From contig CALANC010000416.1 of assembly GCA_937925895.1 (NCBI GenBank), positions 1 to 9,976 of the forward strand: a stretch of 9,976 bases of DNA, given 5' to 3'. Source of the DNA: an uncultured Desulfobacterales bacterium. GTDB taxonomy: Bacteria > Desulfobacterota > Desulfobacteria > Desulfobacterales > UBA11574. The position numbers and the translations under genes were made by a program. Below the pieces are notes generated by a model that saw only the letters and a program-made list of their open reading frames with translations, was not told the origin of the DNA and did no database searches. Below, piece by piece: positions 1 through 5,483 of the stretch; position 1 is the first letter of the stretch, and each line of letters opens with the position of its first letter.

Positions 1-1247
1 TTTTTATTTTTATAGGCATGATAAAAACCTGCAGCCTGACTAATGGCAGCCCCCATGCAAAGCACCGTGTCCACTGCACCAAGATTCAATCCAAGTGTAT
101 AACACCCTATATCGCTGGTATATATTCCTTTTGGTGCGGCCTTTTTTATGGCGAAAAAGCTTGCTCTGTGGGGGCATCCTGCACAAAGCGTCGGTCTTGT
201 TCCGGTCGCCGGTGGCAAATCAATTTCAGCAACTGTTAGCCCGGCAAATTCAGCAACTATCTTATGGATCGTTTCCGGGAGCAGTTCTCCAACAGATGGA
301 ACGGTGTTTGTCAACTTGCCTTTAACGGCATGTCTGTCCGACAGCTGCATTTCGATCACTGCAGTTGTCTCCTCTATAACGAGAATTTCATCATAGGTAT
401 TGAGCAAACGGGAAATAAAACCGGAATGCAGAGGATATGGTTGCAGTACCTGATAAAAAGGAAGAATGTCCCAAAGATCCAGATCTTTCATTGTCTCTTT
501 GGTATGGGCTGCCGCCACACCGGAAGCAACGACAGCTTTTGGTTTAAATGCCTTTTTGTTTAGCCTGACCGGGGCAGTTTTATCATGCCTGGAGAGAGCT
601 GAAAGTTTCTTTTCCAGCTCCTGATGCAAATGGAACCGAAATTTTGGCGTCGCCGCCCATCGGGAAGGATCTTTTTGAAAATCAACTTCGCGTTTATGGG
701 GGAAAATATCTTTTAAAAAAATATCCTGACGGGCATGACACACTCTTGTGGTTGGACGAAGCATTACAGGAATTTCAAAAGTCTCCGAAAGGTCAAAGGC
801 CATGGATATCATATCTTTTGCCTGCTTGGGTGTATCCGGATCCAACACCGGTATCTTTGCCATCATTGCCATAAGCCTGCTGTCTTGTTCTGTCTGGGAA
901 GAGTGAGGCCCCGGATCATCTGCACTGATTACCAGGAATCCACCTTTAACACCAAGGTAGGCAGCACTCATTAAAGGGTCCGACGCCACGTTTAATCCCA
1001 CTTGCTTCATACTAACGGCGGTTCGCAAGCCGGCCATGCTTCCGGTGTAAGCGATCTCAAAGGCAATCTTTTCGTTGACCGCCCACTGGACATGGGTTGA
1101 ATGCAGATCTTTTTTTTGCAGAGAAGCAAAAGAAGAAAGAATCTCGGAAGCCGGTGTGCCCGGATAAGACGTTGCTATGGCGCAACCGTTCTCCAGCAAT
1201 CCCTGGGCGATAGCTTCATTTCCCAACATGAGTTTTCTTTTGCTCAC
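1..1247 (-). CDS. iorA: Indolepyruvate:ferredoxin oxidoreductase, alpha subunit (5' part, runs off left edge)
   Basis: The minus strand is open from GTG at 1247 to the window edge (415 codons; the family is about 600 aa, so the C-terminal part and ferredoxin domain lie outside). Seen in the translation: YPGTPASE at residues 28-35 and a conserved-type Glu in WAVNEK (E59), both of the N-terminal pyrimidine-binding POR domain; KQVGLNVASDP (81-91); SADDPGPHSSQTEQDSR (108-124); then CAGCPHR (355-361), DIGCYTLG (379-386) and MGAAISQAAGF (from 398) of the C-terminal thiamine-diphosphate domain. These are IorA signatures. The family oxidatively decarboxylates aryl-pyruvates such as indolepyruvate to aryl-acetyl-CoA, reducing ferredoxin, with IorB as partner in anaerobic aromatic amino acid use. 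The GTG start is preferred because GGAGGG lies 5 nt upstream; Met7 is the next candidate but lacks such a site. A decayed repeat element lies directly upstream, so its promoter is unclear. Confidence 0.93.
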   Translation of the reverse strand, partial: MSKRKLMLGNEAIAQGLLENGCAIATSYPGTPASEILSSFASLQKKDLHSTHVQWAVNEKIAFEIAYTGSMAGLRTAVSMKQVGLNVASDPLMSAAYLGVKGGFLVISADDPGPHSSQTEQDSRLMAMMAKIPVLDPDTPKQAKDMISMAFDLSETFEIPVMLRPTTRVCHARQDIFLKDIFPHKREVDFQKDPSRWAATPKFRFHLHQELEKKLSALSRHDKTAPVRLNKKAFKPKAVVASGVAAAHTKETMKDLDLWDILPFYQVLQPYPLHSGFISRLLNTYDEILVIEETTAVIEMQLSDRHAVKGKLTNTVPSVGELLPETIHKIVAEFAGLTVAEIDLPPATGTRPTLCAGCPHRASFFAIKKAAPKGIYTSDIGCYTLGLNLGAVDTVLCMGAAISQAAGFYHAYKNK

Positions 1248-1273
1248 TATATCCCTCCACTAAAAATAAAGGT

Positions 1274-1298
1274 TCTTCTCCAATTTAGTTGGAGAAGA
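1274..1298 (-). promoter_or_regulatory. Perfect inverted repeat in the iorA leader
   Basis: A 10-bp perfect stem (TCTTCTCCAA / TTGGAGAAGA) closes a 5-nt loop (TTTAG), about 27 nt upstream of the iorA start. On the minus strand it is followed by an imperfect U-rich run (CCTTTATTTTTA). It could be a weak terminator for transcription coming from the four-helix-bundle relic, or a leader hairpin of iorA. No further assignment is possible from sequence. Confidence 0.45.
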
Positions 1299-1305
1299 GG
1301 GTCTA

Positions 1306-1333
1306 AGGGTTCCAGGGGTCAAGGATTCAAGTG
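1306..1333 (+). repeat. Left inverted-repeat arm of the IVP element
   Basis: This arm reads GGGGTCAAGGATTCAAGTG at its core and pairs with the reverse complement at 1596-1631 over about 26 nt with one mismatch. The potential stem would enclose about 260 nt, all of it the four-helix-bundle relic. Confidence 0.7.
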
Positions 1334-1342
1334 TTTGTTTGC

Positions 1343-1594
1343 TTAAGTTTTTATCAGCGCCTCAAGCATTCTTTCGATTTCTGCTAGGTCTTTTTTTGCT
1401 GTACCCAATTCACCTTTTTCAATGAAACCTAGATCCCCGACTAATAATACCTGGGTTTCCGGTTCACAAACCGAACTATAAGAAATAAAAAGCATCATAG
1501 TGAAATCAAAGGTTGTCTTTCTTCGAGATCTTTCTGCAATATTAGAAGGAATAGACACAGCAGATCGTCTTATCTATGAAATTAGACCGTATTT
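1343..1594 (-). pseudogene. Four-helix-bundle (23S rRNA intervening-sequence / S23, IVP) protein relic
   Basis: The minus-strand translation is KYGLIS-stop-IRRSAVSIPSNIAERSRR..., ending ...AEIERMLEALIKT. This follows the family signature (YGL.SQIRR.AVSIPSNIAEG.RR, then ISYGS.CE.ETQLLL) almost residue by residue. A TAG at 1574-1576 stands exactly where the family has Gln, which fits a CAG-to-TAG transition. Upstream of Lys the frame hits TGA at 1595-1597 inside the inverted repeat, so the N-terminal helix (about 35 residues, usually FRDLKVWQ...) is missing. The family's usual length is about 115-120 aa; a 71-codon GTG-initiated frame (1558 to 1343) survives but would lack the first part of the bundle. 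The usual Gly of IAEG is Arg. The family binds RNA or nucleic acid, and its DGR relative Avd assists retrohoming. A decayed copy is the best reading. Confidence 0.82.
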
Positions 1595-1595
1595 T

Positions 1596-1631
1596 CACTT
1601 GAACCCTTGAATCCTTGACCCCTTGAACCCT
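1596..1631 (-). repeat. Right inverted-repeat arm of the IVP element
   Basis: On the plus strand it reads as consecutive degenerate units CTTGAACCC, TTGAATCC, TTGACCCC, TTGAACCC. Its reverse complement matches the left arm at 1306-1333. The stop codon that ends the upstream extension of the IVP relic (TGA at 1595-1597) lies at its inner edge, so the arm replaces or abuts the lost N-terminal coding part. Confidence 0.7.
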
Positions 1632-1708
1632 CTGGGAGCACACCGACTCACTTGAAGATTATCCACTTGTCTTGCCTTAATTAGCTACAATTAATCGGAA
1701 GATGATCA

Positions 1709-1747
1709 AAAATAAAAAGCCAGTGGCCTGCGAAGAAGCCCTGGCTT
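1709..1747 (-). terminator. Second (distal) intrinsic terminator
   Basis: On the minus strand AAGCCAG pairs with CTGGCTT (1741-1747 with 1717-1723), with a possible inner GGC/GCC extension. The hairpin is followed by a U-rich tract TTTTTATTTTT. It directly follows the U tract of the terminator at 1748-1803, forming a tandem pair that would back up termination of transcripts from the 2066-8725 cluster. Confidence 0.65.
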
Positions 1748-1803
1748 AAAAAAAAGAGCCATGAGCGACTTCCACGCCGACCGGTGAAGCTTCTCACAGC
1801 TCT
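1748..1803 (-). terminator. First intrinsic terminator with long composite stem
   Basis: The minus strand folds as AGAGC...GCTCT (1799-1803 with 1755-1759), then GTGAG with CTCAT, then CTTC with GAAG around an ACCGGTCGG-type loop. Eight uninterrupted U residues follow (1748-1755). The plus strand has no U tract on the other side, so the terminator works for minus-strand transcription. It is about 260 nt downstream of the transglutaminase stop codon and could end either the cluster mRNA or a separate short transcript. Confidence 0.7.
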
Positions 1804-1827
1804 GAATTCAACGCATTTTCTATTCAG

Positions 1828-1862
1828 GGTGGTGAACAAGCTTCATGCAACTTGCCACCACC
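1828..1862. other. Strong hairpin (GGTGGTG/CACCACC)
   Basis: A 7-bp stem GGTGGTG / CACCACC continues after a small AA/C internal loop into CAAG / CTTG with a 10-nt loop. No U tract follows on either strand, so it is not a terminator. It lies within the structured minus-strand region upstream of the tandem terminators. Confidence 0.5.
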
Positions 1863-2065
1863 ACCAAAATCCGTATTTCATGACCACCTTAATGAGACCA
1901 CTTTAAAGGGTCCTCAATCTAAAATCACAATTTTCCCAATTTCGGGGAAGAATATTTCCAGATATCCAAGTCGAACCTATTTGTCAAGGATCTTGTGATC
2001 AAAAAGCCTTATAATGGGGAGAGAAGTGCTCGTGCCCCAACGCCAGAACCCGTGATATTTACCGG

Positions 2066-2782
2066 TTATCTAGGCTTGATTTTTTCCAGATCGTCGATCC
2101 ATTTATGCACACGATCTTTGCCATAGGCCTTTTCCCACGCCTTTAAAATGGCTTTAACGGGGATGTCGGTATAAACCCCGTGGAATTCCAAATACTCCAT
2201 AAACTGCTTTTTCTCCATATTGTAAGCGTGGAAAATGGAATCTTGACGACCGTCGAATTCAAGGGGGACCACGTTGTGTTTTTGACACAGCTCTTGGTTA
2301 AATGTAGGCGTTGCCTTTACCCATTCGTCTTCAAGATAAAATTCTATAAATCCGTGGCATACAAATATATCTGATCCAATATACTCAATCAGTTTTTCGG
2401 TGGCCAAATGATTTCTGACTGTAGCCAGACCAATTCTAGTCGGGATGCCGCATGCTCTTCCGAGGGCGCAGAGTAAAGAGGCTTTACTTACACAGAACCC
2501 GCGTTTGGTTTTAAGAACATTACTTGCACGGTAATGCTCGGGAAGATAAAACGGATAGTAAGGATCGTACCAGATATCATCACGTACGGCATAATATAAT
2601 TTTACAGCCATTTCTACCGGGTCGTTGTTTGCACTTTTCACCGTATCATTTGCAAACTCAATAACCTTTTTATGATCACTGTCAATGATCGCTGTGGGTA
2701 AAAGGTATTTATTATCCATGCGCTCTTTCGAGACCACTTTAAAACATCCCCCTTTGTCCAATCTCTGAACAAAATTAAACAT
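2066..2782 (-). CDS. Transglutaminase-like superfamily protein
   Basis: The 238-aa frame carries the transglutaminase-like core: Cys97 in KRGFCVSKASLLCALGRACG, followed by GIPTRIGLA, and His143 in CHGFIEFYLEDEW. The third triad position, normally Asp in a DPT motif, is Thr158 in WVKATPTFN. The family includes thiol hydrolases and proteases as well as transglutaminases; substrate unknown. No signal peptide or membrane segment is seen, so a cytoplasmic location is likely. It is the last gene of the minus-strand cluster, starting 3 nt after the EamA stop, with GAGG 10 nt before the ATG. The first 21 residues (VQRLDKGGCFK region) are encoded by a miniature repeat element (2730-2796) and lie outside the domain, so Met22 (start at 2719, 217 aa) is an equally good or better start, although its ribosome site (AAAGAG, 3 nt away) is poor. 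Confidence 0.85.
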   Translation of the reverse strand: MFNFVQRLDKGGCFKVVSKERMDNKYLLPTAIIDSDHKKVIEFANDTVKSANNDPVEMAVKLYYAVRDDIWYDPYYPFYLPEHYRASNVLKTKRGFCVSKASLLCALGRACGIPTRIGLATVRNHLATEKLIEYIGSDIFVCHGFIEFYLEDEWVKATPTFNQELCQKHNVVPLEFDGRQDSIFHAYNMEKKQFMEYLEFHGVYTDIPVKAILKAWEKAYGKDRVHKWIDDLEKIKPR

Positions 2783-2796
2783 TTTTCAAAGGCCTC
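2730..2796. mobile_element. Short (67-bp) copy of the GAGACC miniature inverted-repeat element
   Basis: The left end (GAGACCACTTTAAAACATCC, then the CCTTTGTCCAAT core) matches the left end of the element at 9336 in about 30 of 38 positions. The right end (CAAAATTAAAC, then ATTTTTCAAAGGCCTC) matches the right end of that element in 24 of 27. The two ends are fused with almost nothing between them. The ends are imperfect inverted repeats of each other. It straddles the junction of the EamA and transglutaminase genes: its right end holds the EamA stop codon and the 2782 ATG. No 4-bp duplication is visible here, so it is either old or rearranged. Confidence 0.65.
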
Positions 2797-3688
2797 GTCT
2801 CCTTTCTTTATTGGTCAGATAAACTCCGGAACAGACGAGTATGGTTCCTATAAATAGTGATATCGTAATGGGTTCATTTAAGATCAGAAAAGCAAGTACA
2901 ACTGCACTGACAGGGACAAAATTAATAAACAAGCTTGCTTTCGTCGGGCCGATCTTTTTTATCCCCTCATAGTACCAGACAAACCCCAGAACGGTTCCAA
3001 AAAATCCTAAATAGAAAATTCCTATCCAGGCTGTTATGGGATAATGATGAAAATCGTTTAAAATACCCTCATAACAGGCCGGGAAAAACAAAAAAACGGT
3101 CCCCACTACACAGGAATAGGACACGGAAGTAAGAGGAGATAGACCTGACATGACCATTTTGCCGATTAAGGAATAGGCAACCCAGCTGAGCACACAGCAA
3201 AAAATAAAAATTTCGCCCCAGCCCACACTTCCGTTTACGATCTCATTCAAATTTCCCTTTGAGATAACAATAATCGCACCGGTCACTGAAATAATAATGC
3301 CAATAACCTTTATCAGGTTTAATTTTTCTTTGAAAAAGTAGGCCGAAAGAATAGCAATGAAGATGGGATTATTTGCAATGATTATAGATGCCCGGCCGGC
3401 GTTGATTAGTTTGAGTCCCTTGAAAAAGAAAACGTTGTAGGTAAATACTCCCGTTAGACCGAGAAGTATAACTGGAACGATTTGACTTTTTCGGGGGGAA
3501 AAAAGTTTGCCATCGATCTTCCAGGTAAACAAAATCAAAAAACCCGACGCTACGACAAATCGAAAAAAAGCGGCGGAAAATGGTCCCACGTCCCGGGCAA
3601 CGACTCTTCCCGCAATAAACGTACCGCCCCAAAAAATTGCGGTTAAAATCAATTTTATATAAACGGATACGGTCTTTTGTTCACCCAT
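2786..3688 (-). CDS. EamA/DMT-family transporter
   Basis: This 300-aa protein has about ten hydrophobic segments arranged as two EamA repeats (roughly residues 7-140 and 150-290). Repeat signatures are visible: AIFWGGTFIAGR near the N-terminus, the GRASIIIANNPIFIAILSAY segment ending in FKEKL, and GPTKASLFINFVPVSAVVLA followed by LNEPIT. Members export metabolites or amino acids through the inner membrane; the substrate cannot be told. I place the start at ATG 3688 because it overlaps the preceding stop (ATGGGTGA, 8-nt overlap), which suggests translational coupling. An in-frame upstream start at 3742 would add 18 non-hydrophobic residues inside the preceding gene. The C-terminus ends with Lys/Arg-rich residues, and the stop codon lies within a miniature repeat element, so the original 3' end may have been altered. 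Confidence 0.88.
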   Translation of the reverse strand: MGEQKTVSVYIKLILTAIFWGGTFIAGRVVARDVGPFSAAFFRFVVASGFLILFTWKIDGKLFSPRKSQIVPVILLGLTGVFTYNVFFFKGLKLINAGRASIIIANNPIFIAILSAYFFKEKLNLIKVIGIIISVTGAIIVISKGNLNEIVNGSVGWGEIFIFCCVLSWVAYSLIGKMVMSGLSPLTSVSYSCVVGTVFLFFPACYEGILNDFHHYPITAWIGIFYLGFFGTVLGFVWYYEGIKKIGPTKASLFINFVPVSAVVLAFLILNEPITISLFIGTILVCSGVYLTNKERRRGL

Positions 3689-5483
3689 TCCGCAGGCCTT
3701 CGTCAGCTGCTGGACTTGAAAATTCAAGTCCCAAAACCGCATCTATCTGTTCCCCCACCGAATTTCTTGACAGGGGTTGAAATTGCTCAACTTGCTGTTT
3801 AACTGTGTTAAATGCTTTGCGGATGATTCGGTCAGAGCCCGCAGCCAAACGAACACATACCTGAAAGAGGAAGAAGCTTAAAAACAGGGTGATGGCAATG
3901 GTCAAAAACGCATGGAGAAAAAAATCAGAGGAAAAATAGTTGCCGGTGAAATAATTTTGTGCCGTCATCCATCCCACATGGCAAAGTATTCCTACCACCG
4001 GTAAATTGAAAACGATTTGCAGCAGGAAACCGCTGAGCGTTTTTGACACTCCTTCAATGGTATTGTCGAGAGAATCGTTCCATATGGTTTCCAAATCCCC
4101 GTGCAAAGCATCCATATCCGGGAGGACGTCTTCTATTTTTCGTACGGATGGATCGAACCTTCCTTTAACAAGAGTTTCAGCAATATCCGGCCATTCCCGC
4201 AAAATGGCAAGCCGGTAGTCTCGAAGGGCGGCATTGACTCTTTCACTTTTGCCGATATCAGCAACTGCTGCCTGAGATTCTTTAAAATGTCGCAGAGATG
4301 ATACAATTCCCATCAACTGACGAAAAGGATTGCCGAATCTTAACATGGCCACAAAACCGGTGCCGAAAATCAATATCCTTGCCCATATGGATATGAGCCA
4401 CCCGACCGGTCCCATCCACCGTTGAGATAATTTTTGATAAAGCAAGACATTAACGCTCAGCATGCGTTTGGCGTCATCGCTTATAAAAGTTGAAATGGCA
4501 TCCCCCAGCGCCTTTTTTTCCGCTATCCGGATATTGTCTCTGGCGACCTGGAGTTCTTTAAGATCCTTTTTGACTTCTGAATCCGTCTCAGCGAAGACAA
4601 AGTCTCGCAGGGTGTTTGCATTTTCCAGTCGCCTGTCGACAATATATCCCGGGTGATTGAAAGTACCGAAAATCATGTTTCGCAGTTCTTCAAACTGATC
4701 AAAGTCATGCTTGGGAACGGCCGTCGGGTCCCACTGCGGATCTCGCATATGTCGCCGGGCGGAGGTGCACAGGATGGTTTGGACAGGTCTTTCCCACGCC
4801 TTTTTAATAAACCTTAAAAACTCCGGCGCAATTTTATTTTGGAGTTCTTCTTCTTCCAGCCGGTCACACTTGTTAATTACGACCACCAGAGAATCTCCGT
4901 CAAACAGGCGAACGTAAGGTGCAAGAAATTCAATGTGGTCCTTTCGTTTAGGGTTTTCCGAATCGAAAATGCAGATAAGTATGTCAGATATGGCTATCGC
5001 CTTGAGCACCATGGGAATGTGCTTTTCCAATTCCATGCTGTCCGTATCCGGTGTGTCGATAATCAGCACATGTTCGAGTTGTGGAGCAGCCTGGCTTGTT
5101 TGGCTCTCCACATTTTCTTTTCCCAGCTTGGCGGACAACTGGTCTGCGTCACCCTTTTCCCGGCCGAAAACAACTACGTTTTTCGTGGTTGGCCGAAGAT
5201 GCCCTACTTCTGATAAGTCATCAATACCTACCAGGGAATTTAACATGGTGGATTTACCCGACCCGCTGGGGCCGATGATCGTTACAACGAGCTTGTGCTC
5301 AAAACGTTCCTCGAGATCACCAATCATGCGGATGACTTCGTCGCACTGCTTATTAATCCTTGTCCCCGGCCGCCACAAAGGCACGCTATCCATTACAGTT
5401 CGAAGCATCTTGACATCATTTTTTAAGCCTTCTATCTTTCCGAGAGCTCTTATTGAACCAATCTGTTGGTTTAAATTCATCAT
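3681..5483 (-). CDS. Dynamin-like GTPase B, with complete GTPase motifs and C-terminal membrane segments
   Basis: Numbered from the ATG at 5483 (600 aa). GTPase motifs: P-loop GPSGSGKST (71-79), G2 threonines in RPTTKN (99-100), G3 DTPD (143-146), G4 NKCD (204-207) and a G5-like TSA (240-242). A long, mostly helical charged region follows, with hydrophobic segments at about 357-381 (MGPVGWLISIWARILIFGTG) and a pair at about 483-508 and 518-546. This layout, GTPase head, helical stalk and membrane-inserting part, fits bacterial dynamin-like proteins, which bind and remodel or fuse membranes; orthology to a named member is not claimed. The start is chosen because it overlaps the stop of GTPase A as ATGA; an alternative ATG at 5504 adds 7 residues. 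It overlaps the EamA start by 8 nt. A TRAFAC GTPase of another subfamily is the main alternative. Confidence 0.85.
   Translation of the reverse strand: MMNLNQQIGSIRALGKIEGLKNDVKMLRTVMDSVPLWRPGTRINKQCDEVIRMIGDLEERFEHKLVVTIIGPSGSGKSTMLNSLVGIDDLSEVGHLRPTTKNVVVFGREKGDADQLSAKLGKENVESQTSQAAPQLEHVLIIDTPDTDSMELEKHIPMVLKAIAISDILICIFDSENPKRKDHIEFLAPYVRLFDGDSLVVVINKCDRLEEEELQNKIAPEFLRFIKKAWERPVQTILCTSARRHMRDPQWDPTAVPKHDFDQFEELRNMIFGTFNHPGYIVDRRLENANTLRDFVFAETDSEVKKDLKELQVARDNIRIAEKKALGDAISTFISDDAKRMLSVNVLLYQKLSQRWMGPVGWLISIWARILIFGTGFVAMLRFGNPFRQLMGIVSSLRHFKESQAAVADIGKSERVNAALRDYRLAILREWPDIAETLVKGRFDPSVRKIEDVLPDMDALHGDLETIWNDSLDNTIEGVSKTLSGFLLQIVFNLPVVGILCHVGWMTAQNYFTGNYFSSDFFLHAFLTIAITLFLSFFLFQVCVRLAAGSDRIIRKAFNTVKQQVEQFQPLSRNSVGEQIDAVLGLEFSSPAADEGLRNG

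Larger units (their letters stand above)
1306..1631. mobile_element. Inverted-repeat-bounded element carrying a four-helix-bundle relic
   Basis: The left copy (1306-1333) and right copy (1596-1631) are inverted relative to each other. Read on one strand, they share AGGGTTC(c/a)AGGGGTCAAGG followed by ATTCAAG with one mismatch; the right copy has an extra GGTTCAAG unit. Each arm is built from degenerate 8-9 bp TTGAAYCC-type units. The arms enclose only the IVP-like relic at 1343-1594. IVP genes are best known from intervening sequences in 23S rRNA, where inverted repeats also flank the gene; here the surroundings are not rRNA. No clear target duplication is visible, so calling it mobile is an inference. 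Confidence 0.5.
1748..1952 (-). ncRNA. Possible small structured RNA
   Basis: A TTGACA hexamer (minus strand, 1987-1982) is followed after 17 nt by TATCTG, a weak -10 with three matches. A transcript starting near 1952 and ending at the U tract at 1748 would be about 200 nt and contain the hairpin at 1828-1862 and the composite terminator stem. I do not recognise it as 6S, tmRNA, RNase P or SRP RNA: the ends do not pair and no signature is seen. It may equally be just the 3' UTR of the cluster. Confidence 0.22.
1632..2065. other. Gene-free stretch with minus-strand RNA structure
   Basis: No coding frame with family similarity is seen on either strand in these 434 bases. From right to left it holds a TTGACA hexamer on the minus strand (1982-1987), a 14-nt word GAGACCACTTTAAA (1894-1907) identical to one in the miniature element at 2730, a strong hairpin (1828-1862), and two consecutive minus-strand intrinsic terminators (1748-1803 and 1709-1747). 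It probably acts as the 3' untranslated/terminator region of the minus-strand cluster, possibly with an independent small RNA. Confidence 0.6.

Noticed and set aside
264..563. Several short plus-strand frames between 18 and 1346
   Set aside because: The minus strand is continuously open here and encodes a well-conserved IorA, so these frames are shadows.
1343..1594. Pyrrolysine or amber readthrough making the IVP relic a working gene
   Set aside because: The frame also meets TGA at 1595-1597 and lacks the N-terminal helix, so readthrough of TAG would not restore a full protein.
1894..1907. GAGACCACTTTAAA as a third full miniature element
   Set aside because: Only the 14-nt end word matches; the internal TTTGTCCAAT core and an opposite end (GGTCTC) were not found nearby, so at most it is a fragment.
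1748..1952. 6S, SRP or RNase P RNA in the structured intergenic region
   Set aside because: The ends do not pair as in 6S, and no SRP tetraloop/GGAAG-type core or RNase P signature was found.
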